Assembly: GCA_016741915.1 (NCBI GenBank)
Contig: JACVCS010000032.1
Location: 1 to 37,795 of the forward strand
Length of the DNA stretch: 37,795 nt
Direction: 5' to 3'
Origin: Phycisphaerales bacterium
GTDB lineage: Bacteria; Planctomycetota; Phycisphaerae; Phycisphaerales; UBA1924
Both the position numbers and the translations under genes were made by a program. Of this stretch, positions 1-7,254 are shown piece after piece. The first letter of the stretch is position 1, and the number at the start of each line of letters is the position of its first letter. The notes beneath the pieces are model-generated. The model was not told the origin of the DNA, did not search any database, and worked only from the letters and a program-made list of their open reading frames with translations.

Positions 1-265
1 GGGTGAAGCGCAGCGCAACCCGTGGAAGACGGGAGAGCACGTTTCCTCTGTCTTTTCCTCCCCGCCCCGAAGGGGCGAAGGCCTGTAGCCACGGGTGAAG
101 CGCAGCGCAACCCGTGGAAAGCGGGAGAGCACGTTTCCTTTCTCTTTTCCTCCCCCGCCCCGAAGGGGCGGCGGGTTGTCGCCACGGGTGAAGCGCAGCG
201 CAACCCGTGGAAAACGGGAGAGCACGATTCCTCTGTCTTTTCCTCCCCCGCCCCGGAGGGGCGGA
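1..265. repeat. Hairpin repeat cluster, forward orientation (3 copies)
   Basis: Three tandem copies of an approximately 90-bp composite unit. Each holds an imperfect palindrome with arms CCACGGGT and ACCCGTGG (copies at 1-27 cut by the window edge, 89-117 and 182-210). Each also holds a GC-box hairpin, CCGCCCC then GAA or GGA then GGGGCGG (about 61-76, 153-170, 248-265). A T/C-rich spacer (ctttcctctgtcttttcctcc-like) joins them. The loop differs between copies (GAA, GAA, GGA) while the stems stay paired, which points to selection for, or copying of, folded units. No convincing gene overlaps them. Confidence 0.85.
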
Positions 266-378
266 GGAGATTCCACGTCATCTTGTGGTTCACGTCGCGC
301 TCTCAACTCGACCAACCGTTCGCGATCGATGTCTTTGAACAATCGACGATGATTCATATCGAGAACGCGTCGATTCCT

Positions 379-571
379 CCGCCCCTGCCGGGGCGGGTCC
401 ATTGAATCGTCTCGCTTTCCACGGGTTGAGCTGCGCTTCACCCGTGGCTCCAGGCCTCCGCCCCTGCCGGGGCGGTGAAAGAAAACAAGATTGTGCGATG
501 TTTTATTTCGTTCTCCACGGGTTGCGCTGCGCTTCACCCGTGGCTACAGGCCTCCGCCCCTGCCGGGGCGG
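379..571. repeat. Hairpin repeat cluster, reverse orientation
   Basis: The same two palindromes as in 1-265 occur here on the opposite strand. GC-box hairpins of the form CCGCCCC-TGCC-GGGGCGG lie at 379-396, 458-475 and 554-571, and CCACGGGTT...ACCCGTGG palindromes lie at 419-447 and 515-543. With the first cluster they form a large inverted arrangement around position 320. The loop here is TGCC on the plus strand (GGCA on the minus strand), unlike the GAA/GGA of the forward cluster. Confidence 0.85.
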
Positions 572-591
572 GTGGAGGGGTTGACGAGATG

Positions 592-969
592 ACGTTCAGG
601 GGTCTGAACACGACATTCGAAGGACCAACGGCGATGTTCAGGGGTCCGAACGTCACATCACGGGGTCCGACGACGACATTCAAAGGACCGACGACGACAT
701 TCAAAGGACCGACGACGACATTCAAAGGGCCGACGACAACATTCAAAGGACCGACGACGACATTCAAAGGGCCGACGACGACATTCAAAGGGCCGACGAC
801 GACATTCAAAGGACCGACGACGACATTCAAAGGACCGACGACGACATTCAAAGGGCCGACGACAACATTCAAAGGACCGACGACGACATTCAAAGGGCCG
901 ACGACGACATTCAAAGGACCGACGACGACATTCAAAGGACCGACGACGACATTCAAAGGGCCGACAAGG
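592..969. repeat. 21-bp tandem repeat array (14 near-identical plus about 4 degenerate units)
   Basis: Fourteen near-identical 21-bp units (ACATTCAAAGG followed by A or G, then CCGACGACG) run from 676 to 969, preceded by degenerate units from 592. Variation is almost confined to two positions (AAAGGA/AAAGGG and GACGACG/GACGACA). The variants recur in order as A,A,G*,A,G in units 1-5 and 7-11, which shows a higher-order duplication. As 21 is divisible by 3, frames stay open on both strands. The plus frame reads (TTTFKGP)n and could start at ATG 589, ten bases after a GGAGG at 574-578. The minus frame reads (VVVGPLN)n. I do not call a gene here, but a 144-residue repeat protein (589-1023) cannot be excluded. 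Confidence 0.9.
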
Positions 970-1187
970 ACAAAAGCATCGCGACAACGGCCGTCTTTGC
1001 GGCTTTTCGGCGTGAAATCGTGATTCTCGTCATTTGACGTCAAGTCGGCGCCGCGGCGCGACGATGCAACCCCGGTCCCCGCAGCGCTCACGACGCACGC
1101 GTGTGCGTTGCGGGCGGTGCTCACCGGCTCAAACGGCCGATGGTCCACGCGGCAAAGCGCGAACGCACCACGCCTTTCCGTGCAACA

Positions 1188-1226
1188 CATTTGGCCATTT
1201 GACCATTTGACCATTTGAACATTTGG
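1188..1226 (+). repeat. 8-bp direct repeats (CATTTGAC-like) in a 5' leader
   Basis: Four to five back-to-back copies of an 8-bp word close to CATTTGAC (variants CATTTGGC, CATTTGAA, CATTTGG) end directly at the Shine-Dalgarno sequence (ggagaa, 1225-1230) of the gene starting at 1236. Short tandem repeats placed here could change copy number by slippage and alter leader spacing. That function is an inference. Confidence 0.7.
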
Positions 1227-1235
1227 AGAACCACC

Positions 1236-1988
1236 ATGGGCGTCGTTCCGGAGACTCGGCTTGGGAAGATCCAGTTTTACGAGAATCATCTCGGCCCGTG
1301 GGCCGATAACGCCGTGGCGATCGGCCTGACCAGCACGGCCGTGGCGGCCCTGGGGAGCCTCACCAGCAACGCCCGCAAGGCCTACGACGATGCCGAGGCC
1401 GCGCGGCAGGCCGCCAAGGCCGCCACGCAGGCGTATTACAACGCCGTGCGGGCGATGCACAACGGGCCCGGCGCCGGCGCGGACATGATCGAGCAAATCC
1501 GCAACAAGGCCCAATCGACGAACAACCCCGAGATCTACACGCTGGCGGAGATCCCCGCACCCGCCACCCCCGGCACCATTCCGCCGCCCGGCACGCCGAA
1601 CGACTTCACCGTCGGGCTCTTGCAGAACGGGGCCGTCGAGCTGAAGTGGAAGTGCGCCAACCCATCCGGCGCGCAGGGGACGGTCTATGAAGTCAAGCGC
1701 CGCAGCGGCGCGGCGGGCAACTTTGTCTACGTCGGCTCCACCGGCGTCAAGAACTTCGTCGACGAGACGGTCTCCGCCGGCACCGCCAGCGTCACGTACC
1801 AGGTCACGGCCATCCGCAGCACGCAGCGCGGCAACCCCGCCCAGTTCACCGTGAACTTCGGGATTGGGGGTGTGGGGGGCGGGCCCGGTGTCGGCGGCGA
1901 AACCATCACCACCCCCGACGGCACGACCTTCGCCATCACGAGCGTGAGCGAGAACGCCACCGTGCTGCCGCCGAGGAAGGTCGCGTAA
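1236..1988 (+). CDS. Hypothetical protein with a fibronectin type III-like C-terminal half
   Basis: This encodes 250 residues. I chose the ATG at 1236 because ggagaa lies 5 bases upstream; an in-frame ATG at 1215 falls inside the 8-bp repeats. Residues about 1-95 are helical and alanine-rich (a run with TSNARKAYDDAEAARQAAK), with no signal peptide. A proline/glycine linker follows (about 110-130). Residues about 135-215 have the alternating pattern of a fibronectin III sandwich: VELKWKC, YEVKRR, FVYVGST and VTYQVTAIR. A glycine-rich segment and a short C-terminal tail end the protein. Helical plus FN3-like proteins of this kind are frequent in planctomycete genomes and their role is unknown. 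A terminator follows at 2018-2049, so it is probably transcribed alone. Confidence 0.7.
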   Translation: MGVVPETRLGKIQFYENHLGPWADNAVAIGLTSTAVAALGSLTSNARKAYDDAEAARQAAKAATQAYYNAVRAMHNGPGAGADMIEQIRNKAQSTNNPEIYTLAEIPAPATPGTIPPPGTPNDFTVGLLQNGAVELKWKCANPSGAQGTVYEVKRRSGAAGNFVYVGSTGVKNFVDETVSAGTASVTYQVTAIRSTQRGNPAQFTVNFGIGGVGGGPGVGGETITTPDGTTFAITSVSENATVLPPRKVA

Positions 1989-2017
1989 GCGACGCTTGAA
2001 AATCACACGAAGAGACC

Positions 2018-2049
2018 ACGGCCCGGAAGGCAGACCCCGGGCCGTTTTC
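2018..2049 (+). terminator. Rho-independent terminator of the FN3-like gene
   Basis: A stem ACGGCCCGG...CCCGGGCCGT with a loop of about ten bases is followed directly by TTTTCT. It lies 30 bases after the stop codon at 1988 and before the convergent gene ending at 2139. Confidence 0.8.
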
Positions 2050-2138
2050 TCATCTGGTCGGTGCCCCAACAACCCCTCCCCATCGGCTCGACCTCGTCAT
2101 CGGCGACGCCGCGCCATCCGCACGCCCGGTCGATCGGC

Positions 2139-3083
2139 TCACCGCTTCAGCAGGTCGTTGAGTGCTTCCTGCAGCTTCGGAAAGTGGAACGCAAAGCCCT
2201 CGGCCTGCAAGCGCTTGGGCACGACGTAGCGCCCGTACAGCGCCAGTTCCGGGTCGGTCTTCAAGATCAGCGGGGCGCCGATGCGGACCATCCACGCAAA
2301 CGCCGGCAGGCCGATGGGCATGCGCAGCGCCGCTCGGAGTGCACGCATGAACTCGACCTGCGCAACCGGGTTCGGAGACGAGGCGATGTACGCGCCGTTC
2401 ATCCGCTCGTCGGTGATCGCACGCTCGAAGATCTGGTTCATGTCGGCCTCGTGGATCCAGCTCATGCCCTGACGTCCCGATCCGACCCGCCCGCAGAGGC
2501 CGAGCCGCGCGAGCACGCTCAGCCGAGCGAGCGCGCCGCCCCCGGCGCCGCGATCACGCCCGATCACGAAGCTCGTTCGCAGCACGACCTTCCGCTGCGC
2601 GGGCAACGCACTGGCCGCGAACGCATCTTCCCACGCAGACCCAACAAACGGGGCAAGCCCGATCCCGAAAGGCGAGTCCTCATCGCACACAACGCTCGGC
2701 GGGTCTCCGTAGATGTGGGCCGTGCTCATCTGCACCCACACCGACGGCGGAACGCCCACAGCCTTCATGGCAAGCCCGAGCACCGCGGTGGACTCAACCC
2801 GCGATCGCAGGATCTCATCCTGATGGTCCGGCGTCTTCACGCAGTCCACCGTCCGCCCGGTCAGGTTCACCACCGCCCTGGCATTGTTCAACGCCTCAAC
2901 CCACGGCCCGATCGTGCGGGCATCCCACGAAACATGCCGCCAGTTGCGAACAGGCACGCGAGGTCGCGGCGGCGTGCGCGAGAGAATGACGACCTCATAC
3001 CCCCGCCCAGTGAGATGAGTCGCAAGCGAGATACCAAGAAACCCACTCCCGCCCGCGATGACGACTCGGTTGGCTGTGTCCAT
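2139..3083 (-). CDS. TIGR01777-family NAD(P)-dependent epimerase/dehydratase-like protein
   Basis: This encodes 314 residues from the ATG at 3083, where the Rossmann domain begins almost at once; the reading frame stays open to 3128 but adds no conserved sequence. The dinucleotide-binding motif GGSGFLG is at residues about 11-17. Other family features are [10 protein letters not shown], the segment MSTAHIYGD near the usual active-site tyrosine, and a C-terminal DUF1731-like tail (residues about 265-314, ending in [14 protein letters not shown]). These match the TIGR01777 group (E. coli YfcH, SulA-like epimerases), whose substrate is unknown. It is the last chromosomal gene before the element remnant, and its start lies only about 90 bases from the integrase fragment, so its promoter may have been replaced by element DNA. 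Confidence 0.85.
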   Translation of the reverse strand: MDTANRVVIAGGSGFLGISLATHLTGRGYEVVILSRTPPRPRVPVRNWRHVSWDARTIGPWVEALNNARAVVNLTGRTVDCVKTPDHQDEILRSRVESTAVLGLAMKAVGVPPSVWVQMSTAHIYGDPPSVVCDEDSPFGIGLAPFVGSAWEDAFAASALPAQRKVVLRTSFVIGRDRGAGGGALARLSVLARLGLCGRVGSGRQGMSWIHEADMNQIFERAITDERMNGAYIASSPNPVAQVEFMRALRAALRMPIGLPAFAWMVRIGAPLILKTDPELALYGRYVVPKRLQAEGFAFHFPKLQEALNDLLKR

Positions 3084-3170
3084 GTGGTGCGATGATAGAT
3101 CCGGTTGGATGCGTGACTCTCTACACAAAGCCCGACAAAATCATCTTCGCAGCCGACCACAACTCCAAAC

Positions 3171-3308
3171 GGCGACCCAAGCCTCACGGCCAACGCCTAC
3201 ACCGACCCGAAGCTGCTGGACGTGGCCGGGGCGGTGGCGAGCCTGCCGAACCTGCCCCTGGGCGCAGTCTGCCCGACAGCGACGGCCGTGGCGAACTCGT
3301 CGTGCTGA
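3171..3308 (+). pseudogene. 3' stump of a tyrosine integrase
   Basis: Forty-five codons and a stop match the C-terminus of the intact integrase at 20019-21467. The frame reads GDPSLTANAYTDPKLLDVAG and continues AVASLPNLPLGAVCP. It includes the nucleophilic tyrosine (ANAYTD here, ANVYTD in the intact copy). Differences are mostly synonymous (AAGCTGCTG against AAACTCCTC), so this is a related integrase and not a recent copy. Everything upstream of the SDPSL-equivalent is missing, with the break at about 3170. It marks an older element integrated at the same site. Confidence 0.85.
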
Positions 3309-3432
3309 TGGGAAGGCGGGTCGCGAACAACTGCCCGTGATGGCGTGGCCCCCAAGCCGATCCTGCGGTCTCTGTGCACAAATCATGCTCACGCCGTACA
3401 GTCGTCTGCTGTACGCATTTTGGAGAATTCAC

Positions 3433-4683
3433 ATGGATGATCTCCTCTTCTATGGGGCCGACATGCACGCCAAGCTGGAGAACCAGCGCGGGAAGGCGCG
3501 GGCGGCCGTTGAGGCATTGACTCCCGCCCAGATGAACGCCGCGGCCGATGACGAGATCATCGCCAGCGTCGTGTCCCGACTCCGAATCGCGCCGCTAGCA
3601 ATCTGCGCGGACAAGGTTGAGGCGGGCCACGACGAAGCTCAACTGGACGACTCGCAGCACCGCGATCGCGCCGTCTTCGACCGTAGTCGGCCCTGCATGA
3701 TCAAAGCCAACCAGATAACGCTGCGGATTCCCTTCACCGGCGACCCAGACCTGTTCAAAGTGCAACCTTCGACCTACACGCCGAATCCACCACGAGGCCG
3801 AGTCAAAGCAACGGGTGAGCTGGGCGGCCTTATTCTCCTGACGATGACGCGGCCGCTCGACGAGGGCGTCGAGGCGTTCAACCGCTGGATTCAAGATCAG
3901 GTCAAGTCGATCGAGGGATACGTGGCGACAAGCCGGGCAGACGTTGAACGGTTCAACGCCGACCTCGTTGGGCAGGTGCGAGACGCTGTCACCCGGCGGC
4001 GAGCGCAGTTGCAGCAGCAGGGTCAGCTCCTGGCAAAGTTGGTCGTCCCTTTGCGCCGCACGAGTGACGTCCCCGCGCCGATCCCGATGCCCAAACGGGT
4101 GCTGAAGCCTCTGCCGTCTCCGCGGGCGGTGGAGCAGGAGTACACGATTTCGGCTGATGACTTCGAGTACGTACTGAATCTCGTGCGTCAGCAGACACGC
4201 TCCTTCGAACAGACGCCCTCTGCATTCCGAAAACTCGATGAGGAAGAGCTGCGCGATGTCATTCTTGCGAGTCTGAACACCCACTTTGCGGGAGACGCTG
4301 CGGGGGAGCGGTTCCGCCGGAAGGGGAAGACCGACATCTGCGTGGAGTTTTCAAACCGGGCGGCGTTCGTCGGTGAGTGCAAAGTGTGGGGCGGCGCAAA
4401 GGTGGCGACAGAGGCTCTCGATCAGTTGATCGGGTATCTAACCTGGCGGGACTGCCACGCCGCCCTGGTCCTGTTCAACAAGACCGTGAAGGGCTTCAAG
4501 ACACTCCAGGACAGCATGCCGGCGCTCGTTGCAGCCCATCCACGATTCGTCAAGCACCTCGACTCCGGGCACGCCGGAGAGTGGCGAGCCCAGTTCCGAG
4601 CGAAGGGGGATGATGCGAGGTTGATCACGGTGCATGTCTACCTCGTCGATGTGTCGCCCGACAGCGCCGGAGGGACGGCATGA
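3433..4683 (+). CDS. PD-(D/E)XK restriction endonuclease-like protein
   Basis: This encodes 416 residues. The ATG at 3433 has GGAG 7 bases upstream (3422-3425). The N-terminal half (about 1-240) is largely helical and includes a glutamine-rich stretch RRRAQLQQQGQLLAK. Near the C-terminus the sequence GKTDICVEF...AFVGECKVWGG places D301, E315 and K317 in the spacing of a PD-(D/E)XK nuclease core. The hydrophobic strand AALVLFNKT and the helix before it fit the same fold. The target is unknown. The gene lies between the integrase stump and the old element end, the position held by an unrelated gene in the second element. It overlaps a short frame at 4680 by an ATGA junction. Defence function is inferred from fold and setting only. 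Confidence 0.7.
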   Translation: MDDLLFYGADMHAKLENQRGKARAAVEALTPAQMNAAADDEIIASVVSRLRIAPLAICADKVEAGHDEAQLDDSQHRDRAVFDRSRPCMIKANQITLRIPFTGDPDLFKVQPSTYTPNPPRGRVKATGELGGLILLTMTRPLDEGVEAFNRWIQDQVKSIEGYVATSRADVERFNADLVGQVRDAVTRRRAQLQQQGQLLAKLVVPLRRTSDVPAPIPMPKRVLKPLPSPRAVEQEYTISADDFEYVLNLVRQQTRSFEQTPSAFRKLDEEELRDVILASLNTHFAGDAAGERFRRKGKTDICVEFSNRAAFVGECKVWGGAKVATEALDQLIGYLTWRDCHAALVLFNKTVKGFKTLQDSMPALVAAHPRFVKHLDSGHAGEWRAQFRAKGDDARLITVHVYLVDVSPDSAGGTA

Positions 4684-4763
4684 CCACATCCACCCCGAAC
4701 GTCCTTCCGAGTACCGATGAGGACTCGGTATCGAAACTCCCCATGCTCAGGAACGGGCGATGA
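4680..4763 (+). pseudogene. Short reading frame overlapping the nuclease gene, probably a truncated partner
   Basis: ATG at 4680 overlaps the TGA of the nuclease gene by four bases (ATGA), the usual layout of coupled genes. The frame encodes only 27 residues (starting MTTSTPNVLPSTDEDS) and stops at 4763, shortly before the repeated element end at 4848. I recognise no homologue. It is either a tiny protein or the head of a partner gene whose body was lost. Confidence 0.35.
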
Positions 4764-4872
4764 CACGCCCGGGAGCGCCCCTGCGAAAGGCCCGAGCAAG
4801 TAGCAGGATCACGTGCAATGCCGAGCTGATCCCATTCCGATCGCTCCATCGGCAGCCTCATCCCGCCACACC

Positions 4873-4903
4873 TTGCACAACCGCTTGCACACGCGCTTGC
4901 ACA
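4873..4903 (+). promoter_or_regulatory. Three phased TTGCACA sites (old element end)
   Basis: TTGCACA occurs at 4873, 4885 and 4897, exactly 12 bp apart. The same heptamers with the same 12-bp phase occur at 5158/5170 and at 22360/22372/22384. This phased arrangement at element ends fits integrase arm-type or excisionase binding sites. The assignment is by position and repetition only. Confidence 0.6.
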
Positions 4904-5011
4904 AGCGAGCGTCCACCCAGGTCATTCCCTGTCATCGTCCGGCCGTTGGCACAAACCCCGCGGCCCCCGCCCGCCTCGCCGAAACTCGCGGAATCCGCGG
5001 GGTTTGTCAAC

Positions 5012-5047
5012 GAAAAGCCGCCGGTGTCATCGTGTGACATCGGCGGC
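5012..5047 (-). terminator. Relic tRNA-Gly terminator, left copy
   Basis: Read on the minus strand, GCCGCCG...CGGCGGC with an inner TGTCA/TGACA pairing is followed by TTTTCG. It is the counterpart of the terminator at 22500-22535. It is now disconnected from any tRNA promoter. Confidence 0.7.
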
Positions 5048-5054
5048 AGACAAA

Positions 5055-5095
5055 GCGGGCGAGGAGGATCGAACTCCCGACATTCAGCTTGGGAA
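5055..5095 (-). pseudogene. Displaced 3' half of tRNA-Gly(CCC)
   Basis: The 41 bases read, on the minus strand, the anticodon loop TTCCCAA, the 3' side of the anticodon stem, the variable region, the T arm and the acceptor CGCCCGC. The 5' half and the promoter are absent, so it cannot yield a tRNA. The T stem is GGGAG/CTCCT here and GCCGG/CCGGT in the intact tRNA. Both pair fully, so three base pairs differ in a compensated way. It marks the left junction of the second element. Confidence 0.85.
5078..5095. mobile_element. attL core, left boundary of the 17.5-kb element
   Basis: The 18-bp sequence CGACATTCAGCTTGGGAA is identical to 22566-22583. Identity stops at once on the element side (CGCCCGGG here, GCTGACGT at the other end). 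It corresponds to the anticodon loop, the 3' anticodon-stem strand and the variable region of tRNA-Gly(CCC). Confidence 0.8.
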
Positions 5096-5157
5096 CGCCC
5101 GGGCTCGCGATCAGAATCCCCGTGAATCTGGCCACTTTCGACGCGTCCCGCGTTCGC

Positions 5158-5176
5158 TTGCACACGGGCTTGCACA
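5158..5176 (+). promoter_or_regulatory. Two phased TTGCACA sites at the left element end
   Basis: TTGCACA lies at 5158 and 5170, again 12 bp apart, within GCTTGCACACGGGCTTGCAC. It sits about 65 bp inside attL. With the triple set at 22360-22390 inside the right end, it suggests integrase arm sites on both sides of the attachment core. Confidence 0.6.
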
Positions 5177-5278
5177 AGCCCGCGCATGATCGGGATTCCC
5201 GCCCCCGCGCCCGTCCCGCGACGATCGCCGACGGGCGACCCGGCTCGGCGCTGGCCCAGGCGTTGGGCAGCGCCAACC

Positions 5279-5384
5279 GGCGGCACGTCGGGCCAACGTG
5301 CCGCGACGTGGGCGTCTACGCGTCTACGCATACAGAATCCGCGACGATGCCGCCGTGGGCGGGGATTCTGTAGACGTAGACGCC
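5279..5384. promoter_or_regulatory. Inverted-repeat region upstream of the cargo operon, with GTAGAC words
   Basis: Two nested structures occur here. A hairpin GGCGGCACGT/ACGTGCCGC lies at about 5279-5303. A larger imperfect inverted repeat pairs 5311-5340 (GGCGTCTACG... TACAGAATCC) with 5363-5384 (GGATTCTGTAGACGTAGACG); the left arm has about 8 extra bases. The right arm carries two GTAGAC words preceded by GGGGATTC, a combination that recurs at the end of the primase gene (18375-18408). It could be a replication origin, a regulator site or a leader structure. I cannot decide between these. No gene is visible between 5096 and 5547. Confidence 0.55.
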
Positions 5385-5547
5385 CCACGGCCGCGTAGGT
5401 ACTCCGTCGGGGGGGGACCGGTCTCGAAAGGCCTACGGGAACAGCCGCGCGGGGAGACAGAGTTTGTTTCGGTCTGGTGTCGGTGCCAAGAACTCTCAGA
5501 TGAGGCCTTTCCCTCTTTCTGGTGCCATGCCCGTATAGACTCAAAGA

Positions 5548-6480
5548 ATGGGCTGGCGATGGCGAAAAACCATCGGACGTGGACCGTTCCGCTGGACGCT
5601 GTCCCGGCGGGGCGTCGGTTGGAGTTTCGGGATACCCGGACTCCGGTATGGGCACTCTCCGTCAGGACAGCCCTACGTCTCGGTCGGAATCCCAGGAACG
5701 GGGCTGTATTGGATAAAGTACTTCAACGGTAGCAGTTCGGCATCCCGCCAGGGAGGGCGGCCTGGAAGAGGAAACCCAATGAACCAAGAGCCCTATTCCG
5801 GATTCAAAGTCACCGAGCAGGAGTTTGCGGACAATCCAGATCCGCGTGTACCCTGCGTGCTGCTCTTGGACACTTCGGCCTCCATGTCCGGTGAGCCGAT
5901 CGCGGAACTCAACCTGGGGCTACAGCAATATCGCGACGAACTCCTGATGGACAACCTCGCGTCACGACGCGTGGAGGTCGCGATCTTCCGGTTCGGCGGT
6001 GACGTCGGGCTTGAGCGAGACTTCGTCATTGCTCGCCAGTTCGATCCCCCAGCACTACAGGCGAGTGGCCACACCCCGATGGCAGAAGCCATCATGCGGG
6101 GCATCAAACACCTTGAGGAACGAAAGGCGACGTACCAGTCGAACGGCGTCGCCTACTACCGGCCTTGGATATTCCTGATCACCGACGGAGAACCAACGGA
6201 CGGCGACGATGCATGGCGGGTGGCTTGCGAGGCCGTCCGTCTTGGGGAACAACAGAAGAAGTTCACATTCTTCGCGGTGGGCACTGGCGCAGCCAACTAC
6301 GACAAGTTACGGCAGTTGTCCCCGACTCGCCAACCGCTGCGACTCAAAGGCATCGCCTTCCGCGAGATGTTCCGGTGGCTCTCAAACTCGCAGACACGAG
6401 TCTCGCAGTCGCAGGTCGGCACTCACATCGCGCTCCCGCCGGCAACTGGCGATGGCGGATGGGCCGACGTCCCTACCTGA
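5548..6480 (+). CDS. terY-like: DUF4236-vWA fusion, TerY-like
   Basis: This encodes 310 residues. Residues 1-60 carry the DUF4236 signature: MGWRWRK at the start, then LSRRGVGWSFGIPGLRYG and PYVSVGIPGTGLYW. A short linker leads to a von Willebrand A domain (about 95-285) with a complete MIDAS metal site: D108-S110-S112 in DTSASMSG, threonine in SGHTPMAEA and aspartate in ITDGEPTDG. TerY-like vWA proteins are thought to act as metal-dependent scaffolds with a partner phosphatase and kinase, and those genes follow here directly. A second ATG at 5779 has the strong ribosome site GGAAGAGGA 6 bases upstream and would give the vWA domain alone (233 residues). The ATG at 5548 has only a weak site. 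Two products are possible. The stop lies 3 bases from the next start. Confidence 0.85.
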   Translation: MGWRWRKTIGRGPFRWTLSRRGVGWSFGIPGLRYGHSPSGQPYVSVGIPGTGLYWIKYFNGSSSASRQGGRPGRGNPMNQEPYSGFKVTEQEFADNPDPRVPCVLLLDTSASMSGEPIAELNLGLQQYRDELLMDNLASRRVEVAIFRFGGDVGLERDFVIARQFDPPALQASGHTPMAEAIMRGIKHLEERKATYQSNGVAYYRPWIFLITDGEPTDGDDAWRVACEAVRLGEQQKKFTFFAVGTGAANYDKLRQLSPTRQPLRLKGIAFREMFRWLSNSQTRVSQSQVGTHIALPPATGDGGWADVPT

Positions 6481-6483
6481 ATC

Positions 6484-7254
6484 ATGCGACCGTGGCGTGT
6501 AGCACAGGCAGCCGCACTGGGCACCAGCCACCTTGCCGACTCGGTCCCGTGCCAGGACTCGCACCTGGTGGACTTCGTGGTCGCAGGTGAGCGGGCGAAG
6601 TGGCTACTCGTCGCCGTCGCTGATGGCGCGGGCTCGGCTTCGCTGTCCCACTTGGGCTCGCGTATAGCCTGCACGACGGCGATCCTGCATCTGAAATCGA
6701 ATGCCGACGCCCTCGCCAACGTCGAGACGGCGGGGGAGTGCGTCCGGCAGTGCTTCGCCGCCGCGCTGCGCGAAGTCGAGGATCTCGCCAAGCGCGAGGG
6801 AGCTTCCGTGCGGGAGTTTGCGACGACGTTGCAAGTTGCTGCCATTGGGGATCGGCATTCGGTCTTCGGACAAGTGGGAGATGGCGCAATCATCTGGGGA
6901 GAGCCGGGCGAACTTCGCGTGGCGCATTGGCCCGACCAAGCGGCGCTAAACCTGACAGACTTCATCACCAGCGCCCCGCTTTCGGAAACACTGCACATTG
7001 CCATCGCTCCTTCCACGATTCGCCGCGTCGCGTGCATGACCGATGGGCTTGCTCCGTTGCTGCTCGATTTTCGCACGAAGGGCCCACATGGTCCGGCGTT
7101 TGAACGGCTGTTCGCCACATGCACAGCCGCGCCCGACCCGTCGGACCTGTCGGAAGACCTCGCAAAGTTCCTGGACTCACCACAGGTAAACCACCGCACC
7201 GATGACGACAAGACGCTCGTGCTCGCGGTGCGCAACGAGGAGGATGCCGCGTGA
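6484..7254 (+). CDS. PP2C-family serine/threonine phosphatase of the TerY-P triad
   Basis: This encodes 256 residues. The PP2C metal-binding motifs are all visible: Q24-D25-S near the N-terminus, D47-G48 in VAVADGAGSA, GDGA in the middle, MTDGLA, and TDDDKTLVLA near the C-terminus. The length fits the stand-alone PP2C_2 type, with no added domain or membrane segment. It probably removes phosphate groups placed by the kinase encoded next, or resets a phosphorylated partner such as the TerB protein or the helicase. It starts 3 bases after the vWA gene and overlaps the kinase start by four bases (GTGA), so the three genes should be translationally coupled. Confidence 0.9.
   Translation: MRPWRVAQAAALGTSHLADSVPCQDSHLVDFVVAGERAKWLLVAVADGAGSASLSHLGSRIACTTAILHLKSNADALANVETAGECVRQCFAAALREVEDLAKREGASVREFATTLQVAAIGDRHSVFGQVGDGAIIWGEPGELRVAHWPDQAALNLTDFITSAPLSETLHIAIAPSTIRRVACMTDGLAPLLLDFRTKGPHGPAFERLFATCTAAPDPSDLSEDLAKFLDSPQVNHRTDDDKTLVLAVRNEEDAA

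Larger units (their letters stand above)
4848..5095. repeat. Element-end direct repeat, left copy
   Basis: About 248 bp closely match 22334-22583. In order they contain ATCGGCAGCCTCATCCC, three TTGCACA heptamers, GAGCGTCC, the segment GTCATCGTCCGGCCGTTGG, a hairpin terminator and the 3' half of tRNA-Gly. The two copies differ by scattered substitutions, most of all between the heptamers and the terminator. The copies are the integrase-proximal ends of two related elements integrated one after the other. Confidence 0.85.

Noticed and set aside
592-969. CRISPR array
   Set aside because: The 21-bp units are back to back with no spacers of unique sequence, and no cas genes are present.
534-2072. 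512-residue minus-strand frame across the tandem array and the FN3-like gene
   Set aside because: It is antisense to a gene with a good ribosome site and a terminator. It is open because the repeat length is divisible by three.
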